This document shows, piece after piece, positions 24,135-32,558 of a DNA stretch of 39,238 bases. Origin of the DNA: Planctomyces sp. SH-PL62 (GTDB lineage: Bacteria; Planctomycetota; Planctomycetia; Planctomycetales; Planctomycetaceae); the NCBI GenBank assembly GCA_945905295.1, contig CAMDPX010000047.1, positions 1 to 39,238 of the forward strand, in the 5' to 3' direction. The translations under genes were made by a program, and so were the position numbers. A model generated the notes under the pieces. It was not told the origin of the DNA. It saw nothing but the letters and a program-made list of their open reading frames with translations, and did not search any database. Within the stretch, counting starts at the first letter, position 1. Every line of letters begins with the position of its first letter.

Positions 24135-25276
24135 CCCATGACCTCGGCCAAGGTCACCAAGCGGCTCTTGTCGTCGCGAGACTTCACGCCGGCGTGAATG
24201 ATCGCGGTCACTTCGAGAATCTCTTGATGAGACACCGGCTCGACGCCGGTCTCGACCATTTTGCGAAAGGCGTCGGCCATATTCAGCATCTGATAGTGAT
24301 GCCCCAGCCAATAGTGATCCTCGATCGCCGGCGTGTAGGTGTAGACCTTCTTGGCGAAGTGGACCGAGGTCGAACAGTAGCGGCCGACAACATCGGGGCG
24401 ACCGTACCACACCTCGGCCGGTGGACGATCCTTGTACGTCACCAGCCCGTGGCAGGTGTTTTCGTAGGCGTACAAGTTCACCGCCTCAACCCCCGGCCCG
24501 CAGAGCGTCATCACCATCCAGACGGGATGTTGACCGTAGATCACCCAGCCGTCGGGTGTGTAGCCGCCGGCCTGCGAGGCGATGACGTATTGAAGCGGGC
24601 CGAATTCCCCAGACGCCTTCATGCGGAGTGCCTCTTCGGTGCCCCATTGGTGTCGAAACAAACTCGACGACATCAGCGGAGCTTTGTGCTTGCGGGCAAA
24701 CTCCAGGATGCGGCGCGTCTCGGCCACCGAGCCGCCGATCGGTTTGTCGCAAAACGTCGGCAGCCCTTTCGCCAGGCCGGGAGCGGCGAGGTCGAAATGG
24801 TCTTCGCCAAAACCCGACGCATCGCCGAGCCAAATCGCATCGACTTCGCCGACCATCTTCTCCAGCGACGTGGCGATCTCTACGCCGGGAAACGCCTCGC
24901 AGAAGATCTTGGCCACTTCGAGATCGGGTTCGTAGTAGTGCGTGATCCGCGTGTTGTTGAACGGCCAGCGGCCGAACGTTGTTTGCGGATTGCGCAGGTA
25001 GTCGTGAAACAGTTTGATCGTGCCCGGGTCTTTGTACTTCTTGATCGCGTCGAGATTGCACTCGGGATGGAAATACTGAGCGAAGTGCCAAGTATGTCCG
25101 TTGAGCCGCTGCGGCTTGCCTTGGATGCGCGACGAGATGACCCCGATGCGATAGACCTTCCCCGGAGTTCCGCCCGGTTTGCTCGGCGGTTCGGCGGCGG
25201 CCGATGGTTGTGCGAAGAAACCGGCTCCGGCAGCCAGCGCGGCTGTGGAGATGAGTTGACGGCGCGTGGATGGCAT
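24131..25276 (-). CDS. Gfo/Idh/MocA-family oxidoreductase, Tat-exported
   Basis: This 381-residue NAD(P)-dependent sugar oxidoreductase-like protein begins with a twin-arginine signal (STRRQLISTAALAAGAGFF). Its Rossmann start is YRIGVISSRIQG. GEVDAIWLGDASG and FCDKPIGGSVAETRRILEFA (the EKP-type motif, here DKP) and a C-terminal alpha/beta domain (FGPLQYVIASQAGGYTPDGWVIYGQHPVWMVMTL) follow. The usual GxGxxG is altered to IGVISSRIQG, as in several exported planctomycete members, so cofactor use is uncertain. The predicted location is periplasmic. The stop overlaps the esterase start (ATGA), which suggests joint action on a modified sugar. No SD is visible before the ATG. Confidence 0.85.
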   Translation of the reverse strand: MPSTRRQLISTAALAAGAGFFAQPSAAAEPPSKPGGTPGKVYRIGVISSRIQGKPQRLNGHTWHFAQYFHPECNLDAIKKYKDPGTIKLFHDYLRNPQTTFGRWPFNNTRITHYYEPDLEVAKIFCEAFPGVEIATSLEKMVGEVDAIWLGDASGFGEDHFDLAAPGLAKGLPTFCDKPIGGSVAETRRILEFARKHKAPLMSSSLFRHQWGTEEALRMKASGEFGPLQYVIASQAGGYTPDGWVIYGQHPVWMVMTLCGPGVEAVNLYAYENTCHGLVTYKDRPPAEVWYGRPDVVGRYCSTSVHFAKKVYTYTPAIEDHYWLGHHYQMLNMADAFRKMVETGVEPVSHQEILEVTAIIHAGVKSRDDKSRLVTLAEVMG

Positions 25277-25309
25277 AGGAGGTCTCGACCGAGTTCGAAG
25301 TTTGCATCT

Positions 25310-25373
25310 GCGCTCGTAGTGACCCGATTCATCGGGTCGAGACAGACCCGATGAATCGGGTCACTACGAGCGC
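25310..25373. repeat. Perfect palindrome of the GTAGTGACCCGA type
   Basis: Two perfect 29-nt reverse-complement arms (25310-25338 and 25345-25373) flank a 6-nt spacer. Each arm contains GTAGT, stem GACCCGA, loop TTCA, stem TCGGGTC. It lies between the NHL gene (stop at 25393) and the oxidoreductase gene (start 25276), 20 bp past the former's stop, and may terminate or attenuate transcription. Confidence 0.85.
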
Positions 25374-25392
25374 GGCAGCGATCGTGCGAGCG

Positions 25393-26391
25393 TTACTTCA
25401 CTCGCACCAGCTTCATGATGCGGCCGGAGACGTTCCAATCCTGCACATACAGGTTGCCGTCCTTGTCCCAGTAGGAACCGTGAGTGCCGTTGAAGACTCC
25501 TTCGATCCACTTGTCTTGCGGGACATTGTGGTTCACTCGCGTCGCCGGGTCCGCGTTGTGGCCGAGCACGGCCATGATCGTGTTGCTCTTGTCGAGAATG
25601 ACCACTCGGCCGTGCAAATCCGGCACGGAGACATAATCGCCTTGAACCGAGACCGAGGTCGGCATCCCCAGTCCGGTCACGACCTCGTCGATGTAATTGC
25701 CGTCGAGGTCGTAGTGCAGCAAGCGACCCTTCGGCGTGTGATTGCGGTCGCAGATCAACAAGCGCGGCGGGTCGTAGCGGGTATCCAACGTCATGCCATG
25801 CGCGGTGTTGAATTCCTTGAGGCCGTTCCCTTTGGTCCCAAAGTGCTTGATGTATTTCCCGGTCTTGTCGAACTTGAAGATGTGATTGCTGGCGTAACCG
25901 TCGGCCAGAATGATGTCGCCGTTCGGAGCGACCGTGATCGCGGTCGGAGCCCACTTGGTCAGCTTCAATCCCGACTCTTCGGGGATACCCAGCTTCAGCA
26001 CGATGTCGCCGGTCTCGGCGTGGAACTTGATCCCTTCGCCGGCCGCGTTGCGAGCACCATAAATGAACTCGTCGTTCCCTTCGGCCCGGATTTCCAGGTC
26101 ATGGATGTTGTTGTATTTGTCGCCGAGGAATCGACGAATCACTTTGCCTTCTGGCGAGAAGACGAAAACTCCCATGCTCGAACTGGTGTAGATGCTGCCG
26201 GCCTTGTCGATCACCACACCGCCGTGGGTCGATCCGAGCACCGATTTCCCGTCCTCACCGAGTCCCCAGCCGGGAACCGTGTCAAAGGTCATGATCCCGC
26301 AGCCCATCCGCACCGGCTGGACCTTCTCGGCCGCGAAACCCGGCAGGGCGAGACCGAACACGAACGCGATCGAAAGCAAGCAGCTCTTCAT
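25393..26391 (-). CDS. Secreted NHL-repeat beta-propeller protein
   Basis: This 332-residue protein has a signal peptide (MKSCLLSIAFVFGLALPGFAAE) and six-bladed NHL-type repeats: GVVIDKAGSIYTSSSMGVFVFSPEGKVIRRF, ITVAPNGDIILADGYASNHIFKFDKTGKYIKHFGTKGNGLKEFNTAHGMTLD, LLICDRNHTPKGRLLHYDLDGNYIDEV, and DKDGNLYVQDWNVSGRIMKLVRVK. These resemble the peptidylglycine alpha-amidating lyase-like propellers common in planctomycetes. No catalytic role can be assigned. It is probably the first gene of a minus cluster with the oxidoreductase and the esterase, though a perfect palindrome lies in the gap. An AGGAATCC motif precedes the ATG. Confidence 0.85.
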   Translation of the reverse strand: MKSCLLSIAFVFGLALPGFAAEKVQPVRMGCGIMTFDTVPGWGLGEDGKSVLGSTHGGVVIDKAGSIYTSSSMGVFVFSPEGKVIRRFLGDKYNNIHDLEIRAEGNDEFIYGARNAAGEGIKFHAETGDIVLKLGIPEESGLKLTKWAPTAITVAPNGDIILADGYASNHIFKFDKTGKYIKHFGTKGNGLKEFNTAHGMTLDTRYDPPRLLICDRNHTPKGRLLHYDLDGNYIDEVVTGLGMPTSVSVQGDYVSVPDLHGRVVILDKSNTIMAVLGHNADPATRVNHNVPQDKWIEGVFNGTHGSYWDKDGNLYVQDWNVSGRIMKLVRVK

Positions 26392-26587
26392 CGTTTGGAT
26401 TCCTGGTTGTGAGTGAGTTGTTCCCCGGCCGTCATCAAGGTGTCAGATTCGCGATGAGTTCAACTCCACGAACCCTCGGCAGACAGCGACATCGCAAGTT
26501 GCATCACGAGCGGTCGCAGTATCCGGTTCCAAGTTCCGCATTTCAACCAGCGAGAGGAGCGTTGAACCGATCAGGGCTCCACCACGA

Positions 26588-28879
26588 CTACCCGAATCCC
26601 GATAACCGACGCAGAGACCATTCGAGAGCGAGTAAGCCCACGACGAGCAGCCACAACCAGGGACTGTCCCACATCGGTTGGCGAGTGATGACGGCATCGC
26701 CACGGGTCACGGGGATCTGCAACAACGAGGAGACCAGCGTTTGCGAATCGCGACAAACGATGCCGTCCGTGGCTTGGGCAATCCGTTCGAGCAACTCTGG
26801 TTGGGGACGTGGCTGAAGCAGTTCATGCAGGTCCGGCAGGATTTGGACTTTGGTGCTGGTGCGAGCGATCTCATGGCCTTGGTGAGAGGCGATGACTTCG
26901 ATCTCTCGCGAGGGAATCACCGTTGACGCGGCTCCCACGAGATCCGGCATGGACGCCAAGGCTTGCGAGTCCATCTGGCCGACATAGTCTTTGCCGGACG
27001 TTGCGGCGGTGAGCGGCATCGCAGGCAAGCGCACCGCGGTTGCCGAGGTGTCGGCCGTCTTCACGGTGGCCACGAGCTCGTAATCAATCGTCTCTTTGAG
27101 TTGCTCATCAAACGCCTGCGCGGTGAGGACGATCGGCTGCCCCGCGCGATAGATGACGCGATCCGTTTCGATCTGCAATCGCTTGTTGCCGGCCGTCGAG
27201 TTTTCAGACAGCCAGCGCACCACGTTTCGCCAGAAGCGACGGAAGTATCTGTTGTCCCCTTCGCCCCACTGCGATTCAAAGAAGCGGCCCCAGTCGGCGG
27301 TCGTGTCGGGCGCGAAGGCGAAGGTGCGCCCGCGTCCGTAAGTTTGGCTGGCGAAGATCGGCATGATCCCCGCCTGCGGAATCGGAGTCGCCGAGACTCC
27401 CAGCACGGTCGCCGCCGGCTTGAGACGCTGCATGAAATTCGTGCCGAGAAACATCGGCATCGCCGCTAACACGCGACGGTTCTGTTCGGGGTCTTCGACG
27501 ATTCGCCAGATGGGATGCGTCTGCGCGGCCTCGGGGATCTGCACTTTGAACTGGTGATACAGCCAACCTTGTCCAATGCGGCCCCCTTTCATGTCCACGG
27601 GGATGAGCTGGTCCCACACCGTTTGATCCCAGCCACCGGCCCCAAAACTGGTGATGCCTCCGACCATCATGAATCCGCCGCCGCGCTTTGCCACCAATTC
27701 GACGGTCCAATCCAGTTGCTCGCGAGTGAACGCGCCAATCGAGATGTCGCTACAGATGACGCAGTCGTATTGCAGCAGTTCTTCACGCGTCGCCGGAAAG
27801 CCGCGATAGGCGTCGTTCACGCGCTGTAACCGCGGTCGCTGCACGTATTGCTGATCCGCGACCAGCGACAGGCATTCGATCTCTTTGTCTTCCTGCAAGG
27901 CGTTGTGGACCCACTGATATTCATTGCCGCCGGTCCCTTCCATGTAGAGGACTTTGAGTTTTCTCGCCGCCTTGCAGAGCTGGAACGGGACACGGTTGTT
28001 TTGCTCGGTGACTTCGCCGGAGAGCGGCGGTGCTTCCAACACGAGTTCGCCGTATTCGGGATTGGCCTCCACGATCAACTCGAACGGTTGCGGCTTCTCG
28101 CTGAGCGTCACGGGCAGAGAGGCCAGCGGCGGCAACTGCGGCCGGTCGGCCACGCGCACCTGTAAGACGACACGCTCACCTTCAAAGCCAGTCCCACGAA
28201 GTACTCCCCGGATCGGCGCTTTCGTGCCAGCCGCGACGCGTGGCGGGACGACGAGTTCATCAATCGCCACGTCACCGCGAATCTGCGGGCTGCCGACCGG
28301 AAACACATGGATGGGGATCTTCAGACTGCGATACCCCTGCGCCACCTCGGCCAGTCGATCCGGGTCGTCCACGGCCCCATCCGAGAAAACGACGATCGCG
28401 CGCGGCAGTTCTCGCGAGAACCTCGACGGCAACTGTTCGAGCGCGTCACACAGTCGAGTCGCGTCCTCGTTCGGGCTGAGTTGTGAGAAATCAGCCGCAG
28501 ACGAAAGCTGCTGGCCGAATCGGAAGAGCTGCACGCGCGGACGATTGCCGTGCCGTTGCAACTGCGAGTCCACTTCTTGAATCGTCTGCTGCACGACCAG
28601 CGAGCGACTGAGCGGCTGCTCCAGCGCCATACTGCGCGACGAGTCCACCAGAAACATCACCTGCGGTGCCTGGTCGGGCAAACGATGCTCGCGACGCCGC
28701 ACCGGATTGAGCAGCACCAGCAGCAGTATCAACATCACAAGCAAACGGGGCGCGAACAGCGACCAACTGCGTAGCCGATCTGAGATTGCCATCCAGCGCG
28801 CGACGAAGATCAGCGCCACCATCCCGGCCGCCACCGCGACATACAGCCAACCGGAATAGGAACCCGACCACTCCAACAT
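26588..28879 (-). CDS. Membrane VWA / glutamine-amidotransferase-like protein
   Basis: This 763-residue protein has two N-terminal membrane segments (WLYVAVAAGMVALIFVA and LFAPRLLVMLILLLVLL). A VWA domain with a MIDAS-type DSSRS (79-83) follows. Then come beta-sandwich modules and a class I glutamine-amidotransferase-like fold (VLYMEGTGGNEYQW, DCVICSDISIGAFTREQLDWTVELVAKRGGGFMMVGG, with no nucleophile Cys in the expected elbow). The protein ends in a final membrane helix (SPWLWLLVVGLLALEWSLRRL). Such proteins occur in planctomycete MoxR/DUF58/BatA operons and are thought to be envelope assembly or chaperone modules. The ATG at 28879 has AGGGTGG upstream. It is the last gene of the operon. Confidence 0.85.
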   Translation of the reverse strand: MLEWSGSYSGWLYVAVAAGMVALIFVARWMAISDRLRSWSLFAPRLLVMLILLLVLLNPVRRREHRLPDQAPQVMFLVDSSRSMALEQPLSRSLVVQQTIQEVDSQLQRHGNRPRVQLFRFGQQLSSAADFSQLSPNEDATRLCDALEQLPSRFSRELPRAIVVFSDGAVDDPDRLAEVAQGYRSLKIPIHVFPVGSPQIRGDVAIDELVVPPRVAAGTKAPIRGVLRGTGFEGERVVLQVRVADRPQLPPLASLPVTLSEKPQPFELIVEANPEYGELVLEAPPLSGEVTEQNNRVPFQLCKAARKLKVLYMEGTGGNEYQWVHNALQEDKEIECLSLVADQQYVQRPRLQRVNDAYRGFPATREELLQYDCVICSDISIGAFTREQLDWTVELVAKRGGGFMMVGGITSFGAGGWDQTVWDQLIPVDMKGGRIGQGWLYHQFKVQIPEAAQTHPIWRIVEDPEQNRRVLAAMPMFLGTNFMQRLKPAATVLGVSATPIPQAGIMPIFASQTYGRGRTFAFAPDTTADWGRFFESQWGEGDNRYFRRFWRNVVRWLSENSTAGNKRLQIETDRVIYRAGQPIVLTAQAFDEQLKETIDYELVATVKTADTSATAVRLPAMPLTAATSGKDYVGQMDSQALASMPDLVGAASTVIPSREIEVIASHQGHEIARTSTKVQILPDLHELLQPRPQPELLERIAQATDGIVCRDSQTLVSSLLQIPVTRGDAVITRQPMWDSPWLWLLVVGLLALEWSLRRLSGFG

Positions 28880-28910
28880 CAATCCACCCTAACGATCCAG
28901 GCCACCTAAA

Positions 28911-28997
28911 GGGGTCGGGAGTCTTTTTCATGCCGCAGTTGAGAAAATCCCGATTGTTTGTCTCGTGTTGTGCGGCATGAAAAAGACTCCCGACCCC
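28911..28997. repeat. Perfect inverted repeat with GGGGTCGGG ends
   Basis: Perfect 27-nt arms (28911-28937 and 28971-28997) have a 33-nt spacer. The outer ends GGGGTCGGG/CCCGACCCC match those of 7820-7918, with different inner sequence (AGTCTTTTTCATGCCGCA). It fills the gap between the coiled-coil gene and the VWA gene. Confidence 0.85.
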
Positions 28998-29010
28998 GTC
29001 GCCTCAACAT

Positions 29011-30669
29011 TCACTGCCGCAAGTCGTCGGACAGGACTCGATAATACTCTTCAACCAGCTTCTTGTACGTCGGCGGCACGGGCTGGTCCGCGTCCATCAA
29101 TGCGGCGGCGAGAATCGCCTCCTGAATTTTCGCTTGCAGCGCCTTCGAGATTTCGCGGGCTCCGTTGAAGTCGCCTAACTCCATCCGAGGATAGAAGCCA
29201 TCGGGAGGAGGCTGGCCACCCTCCACGAAGGGAGTTGGCTGTGGCTTCACCTGTGATCCGGCTCGCGATTGGCGGAGCGCCTCGGCCAGTCGGCGATCAC
29301 CGTCGGCGAGAGCGTCCAACCGCTTTTCGAGGCCGCTCGCTTTTTGTTCCGCGGATGCTGACTTCTGGCCTTGCTCGTGAGCACGCTTCGCCTGTTCGAT
29401 CAGTTGTGCCAACTGCTCCTCCAGCGCGATCAATTCCTTGAGTTGCGGCTGCGCGTATTCGCTGCGTGCAGTCGTCAGCGAGCGACTCAAATCGTTCAAT
29501 CGTTCGCGAGCTTCCTTCACAGCGCGACCCGCAGGGCGATCGGCCTGGAGGTCATCGGCCGCTTGCTTCATTCCGGCCGCGATCTCGCGCGGCGGGTTCT
29601 CGGCCTGGACCTGATCGAGCTTTTGTTTGACCCCTCCGTTTTCTTTAGCGGCGTCTCGCTTCAGCGCGTCGAGCAAGTCGGCGAGCAACTCCGTTTGAGC
29701 GGCCAACGACTGTTCGTCGCGAGCGACGCTCGCTTTGTCGGTGGATGATGCGGGCGTCTTCGATTGCTCGGCGTCGCCCAGTTGCTTCTCGATCGACTCT
29801 TGCTTGCCGGCGAGTTGCTGCGCGAGCTTCTGAGCTTGCTCAAGTCGTTGTCCAAAATCACGAGCCCCCATGGCGGCGAGATGCGCGGAGAGTTGTTCCA
29901 ACTGATCGGCGGACCGGCGGCCTTCTTTGGCGGCCGATTCGCCCGCTTGTTTTCGCAACTCATCCAGCCCTTGCTGCATCGACTGAGCGGCTTGCTGAGC
30001 CTGCTCGCTCGCCGCTTTGCCGGCGGTGTCGAGCTTTTCGAGTTGCTTCTGAAGATCCGCCAGTTCGGCCTGCATCTTCTCCTGATCGGCAGCGACCTCC
30101 GCTTGCGACGGGCTTTCAGACTTCTCGGACTTCTGGCTTTGATTCGGCTGCGAGGGAGAAGAGCTGCTCGACTTGCTCGGGCTGCTGCACGATTGCTGGG
30201 CCTGCTCAGACCATTTCCGTTCGCGCTTGGCGAGATCGTCGAGCTTTGTTCGAGCGTCCGCGAGTTGTTGCTGTTGGTCCTTTTTCTTTTCAGGCATCCT
30301 CAGCTTCTGACGTTGCTCGCGGTCGAACTTGCGGCAGGCGGCCGCGGATTGGCTGCTCGATTGGCCCAGCATCTTCCGCATGTTCTGTCGGGCGCGGATC
30401 AGACTGGCGAGAGCCTGTTGCTCGGACGTGACGGCTTCGGGAAGTTCGGGCACATCGAGCGCCTGCAATGCCGACTGCATCTGTGCGACGGCATCCGTCA
30501 GACCGGGCAGCGCGGCACCGCGTGCGGCCAAGCCTTGCGCGAACTCGTTGGTCTTCTCGATGAGTTCGGATTGGTTCGTGTGGAGTTCTTTGGCGGTGGA
30601 CGAAGCGAGTGGTTGTTGTTCCTGAGCCGTAAATGTGTGATTGAGATTGTTTCTTTGCCGGACGATCAA
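29011..30669 (-). CDS. C-terminal coiled-coil part of a DUF4175-like protein
   Basis: This frame of about 552 residues is rich in Q, E, K and A. Long helical stretches (DELRKQAGESAAKEGRRSADQLEQLSAHLA, LNDLSRSLTTARSEYAQPQLKELIALEEQLAQLIEQAKRAHEQ) and a Ser-rich linker (SKSSSSSPSQPNQSQKSEKSES) are followed by EVA-type coiled coil. It ends in PPDGFYPRMELGDFNGAREISKALQAKIQEAILAAALMDADQPVPPTYKKLVEEYYRVLSDDL. It begins LIVRQRNNLNHTFT, which continues the upstream gene in the same frame after a single TGA at 30697-30699. In relatives (recalled) both parts form one protein. The TTG at 30669 is the formal start but sits directly against GGAGGAG, too close for an SD. It is either a separate product by reinitiation or half of a split gene. 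Confidence 0.6.
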   Translation of the reverse strand: MIVRQRNNLNHTFTAQEQQPLASSTAKELHTNQSELIEKTNEFAQGLAARGAALPGLTDAVAQMQSALQALDVPELPEAVTSEQQALASLIRARQNMRKMLGQSSSQSAAACRKFDREQRQKLRMPEKKKDQQQQLADARTKLDDLAKRERKWSEQAQQSCSSPSKSSSSSPSQPNQSQKSEKSESPSQAEVAADQEKMQAELADLQKQLEKLDTAGKAASEQAQQAAQSMQQGLDELRKQAGESAAKEGRRSADQLEQLSAHLAAMGARDFGQRLEQAQKLAQQLAGKQESIEKQLGDAEQSKTPASSTDKASVARDEQSLAAQTELLADLLDALKRDAAKENGGVKQKLDQVQAENPPREIAAGMKQAADDLQADRPAGRAVKEARERLNDLSRSLTTARSEYAQPQLKELIALEEQLAQLIEQAKRAHEQGQKSASAEQKASGLEKRLDALADGDRRLAEALRQSRAGSQVKPQPTPFVEGGQPPPDGFYPRMELGDFNGAREISKALQAKIQEAILAAALMDADQPVPPTYKKLVEEYYRVLSDDLRQ

Positions 30670-30696
30670 CTCCTCCAGAGTTGTAGCGCATCCGTT

Positions 30697-32352
30697 TCAG
30701 GTGCCGCCGGTATCGAGCAACTGAAAGGCGAGCTTGAACGGCCGGATGTCGATGAACCGCAGCGGTGTCGTCGTTCGCCTCGGCTGACCGAAGTAGTTGT
30801 CTTCCGCGAAGGCGTAATAGTTCACGGCGTCCTGATGACTGAGTTGATGCTGCTCCAGCAGCAATTCGGACGGCAGACGAAACAGTTCGGTCGAGCCATC
30901 GGCGTTTTGCTCCAGCAGAGTTTCCATCGGGCCGCCGCTGATCTGATACATGATCCCGACTTTGAAGAGGCCCAAGTCGTCATCGGCCTCGACGAGCAAC
31001 GGCACTTCGGTGGTCGGCGTGACGACGAGTTCTTCCGACGGTTCGATGAACTGCACCTTTGGCTTGCGATCCAATTGCACGCGGATGTTGAATCGAATCG
31101 GCTCCAGCGACATTCCATCCGCTGCCTGAGCCGAGAATGAATACGTGCCGTTCTTTCGCAGATCGTTCAACGTGCCGCGGACAAAGTGACCGTCGATGAT
31201 GAGGCGATGATTCTCTTCCGACGTAGCCGAACTCGTGAGAGTTCGGTCCGAAGTCTCACGACTTCGGCTACTCGGATCCTTGTCCAGTCGCACGAGCTTC
31301 GCCTCGCCAGCCGGACGATTGAGCTCCAGCGTGAGCTCGACGTTCGAGCCTTCCAGCACCTTCAAGTCGAGCGACTCAACCGTCTCTTCTTTCTTAGCGG
31401 TGTATTCGGGCGGAGTGATGCGGGCTTGCGACTTCTCCAACGTCAGTGGCTGCAACACGCGGATCGCACCGAGCGGCAATGCTCGCGGGCCGGCGACCAC
31501 TTCAAACTCGATGTCCTGACCGAGCTTCTCCAGCGTCGCATCGAGCCGCCCGAGCAGCAAATCAGAAGCGTCCTCTTCTTCGGCCGGAACGAGATCCATC
31601 GTCTGCCAGTTGTCTTGCGAGTCGGCCGGCCGATATCGCAACTGAGCCGACTCGATCGGTCGCCCCGTGACTTCTGCTTTCACCGTGACCGACTCACCCG
31701 AACGAACCGTCGTCGTCTGCGGCGAGTAAGTGACCGTCGTGTATTCGACCGGCAGCAGGAACGCCCGCGCGGCGGCGATGCGAAATTCCGGTGAAGCAAT
31801 CAATCCAAACAACCAAACGCACGCGACCGCTGCTGCCATCGTGATTGCTTTCATGAGCGGCCGGCTATCAACCGCACCGTCCCAATCGGCACGCTCCGCG
31901 ACTTGATGCGACTCCCGATGCAACGCCGCCACGAGCACCGGCGAAGCGGCCGCCGGATGCCGATTCGGCTGGTCGTAATCGAGCGTCGTCCGCAATCGTT
32001 GTCCGAGTTGTTCGAGTTGCGCCTCCGCATCGACCGCCGCCTGCGACAACGTGTAGCTGGCGATCCAGCGTTTCCAGCCCAGGAAGATCGCCGCTGACGA
32101 ACTCATCAAGAGACCGACGAACCACGCCGTGCGATAAGCAAGCTGGAGTTCCAGGAAGAAGTCCGCGACAGCGACGATGCTCAAGGCCAACGCGAATGCG
32201 GTCGCGAGACAGCAAGCTCCGACGAACTTGCGCTGGAGAATCGCCCGTTGCTGCATGTCGCGAATGCGAGCCTCCAACTCACGCTGAGCAACATCGGCCG
32301 GGACACTTTGTTTGGATTTCGAGGCAACGATCGGAGGCGATGTGAGCGACAT
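30697..32352 (-). CDS. DUF4175-like membrane protein, N-terminal part
   Basis: This 551-residue protein has two membrane helices near the N-terminus (KFVGACCLATAFALALSIVAVADFF and TAWFVGLLMSSSAAIFLGW) and a third near residue 175 (ITMAAAVACVWLFGLIAS). Beta-sandwich modules follow (YTTVTYSPQTTTVRSGESVTVKAEVTGRP, ITPPEYTAKKEETVESLDLKVLEGSNVELTLEL). It ends in YYAFAEDNYFGQPRRTTTPLRFIDIRPFKLAFQ, a segment usually leading straight into a coiled coil. An in-frame TGA at 30697-30699 ends it; the same frame continues into the next ORF. Residues about 361-377 come from a palindromic insertion (31223-31271). The ATG at 32352 has GAGGT 8 nt upstream. It lies in the MoxR operon. Confidence 0.75.
   Translation of the reverse strand: MSLTSPPIVASKSKQSVPADVAQRELEARIRDMQQRAILQRKFVGACCLATAFALALSIVAVADFFLELQLAYRTAWFVGLLMSSSAAIFLGWKRWIASYTLSQAAVDAEAQLEQLGQRLRTTLDYDQPNRHPAAASPVLVAALHRESHQVAERADWDGAVDSRPLMKAITMAAAVACVWLFGLIASPEFRIAAARAFLLPVEYTTVTYSPQTTTVRSGESVTVKAEVTGRPIESAQLRYRPADSQDNWQTMDLVPAEEEDASDLLLGRLDATLEKLGQDIEFEVVAGPRALPLGAIRVLQPLTLEKSQARITPPEYTAKKEETVESLDLKVLEGSNVELTLELNRPAGEAKLVRLDKDPSSRSRETSDRTLTSSATSEENHRLIIDGHFVRGTLNDLRKNGTYSFSAQAADGMSLEPIRFNIRVQLDRKPKVQFIEPSEELVVTPTTEVPLLVEADDDLGLFKVGIMYQISGGPMETLLEQNADGSTELFRLPSELLLEQHQLSHQDAVNYYAFAEDNYFGQPRRTTTPLRFIDIRPFKLAFQLLDTGGT
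31223..31271. repeat. REP/BIME-like inverted pair inside the DUF4175-like gene
   Basis: Forward unit 31223-31246: GTAG, stem CCGAACTC, loop GTGA, stem GAGTTCGG, identical to the unit at 360-383. Reverse unit 31248-31271 on the minus strand: GTAG, stem CCGAAGTC, loop GTGA, stem GACTTCGG. The stem pair is C-G in one and G-C in the other. The spacer is 1 nt. It is translated in frame as a Ser/Arg/Thr-rich stretch (SSRSRETSDRTLTSSATSEE). Confidence 0.85.
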
Positions 32353-32476
32353 GTTTTCGGACCTCATGAATGGCCATCAAAGGCTGGCGATTAGAGGGGA
32401 TCAGGGTAGCGAGTTTCTTTCGGTTCAACCAAACGCAAAGTCAGCCAAACAACTCCGACAGAAACCAAAACACAGA

Positions 32477-32552
32477 CAGGCGAGCGGGGCGGCGTCAGCC
32501 CCCCGGTTCTGCGGCCAATCCACCGGGGGGCTGACGCCGCCCCGCTCGCCTG
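32477..32552. repeat. Perfect palindrome between BatA-like and DUF4175-like genes
   Basis: Perfect 31-nt arms (32477-32507 and 32522-32552) flank a 14-nt spacer. Each arm has GCGAG, a GC-rich stem, loop GTCA and a GC-rich second stem with two mismatches. It is the same family as 3422-3513. It ends 6 nt after the stop of the BatA-like gene. Confidence 0.85.
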
Positions 32553-32558
32553 AATATC

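Noticed and set aside
22764-24197. 477-codon open frame on the plus strand
   Set aside because: Antisense to the SGNH esterase, whose catalytic motifs are clear; the opposite frame is Arg-rich without recognisable domains.
24194-26412. Two long plus-strand open frames (24194-25354, 25351-26412)
   Set aside because: Antisense to the oxidoreductase and NHL genes and lacking family-like sequence; the minus-strand products have signal peptides and conserved motifs.
29764-31140. 458-codon plus-strand open frame, Leu/Arg-rich
   Set aside because: It is the complement of Gln/Glu/Lys-rich coiled-coil coding sequence, which produces long Leu-rich shadow frames.
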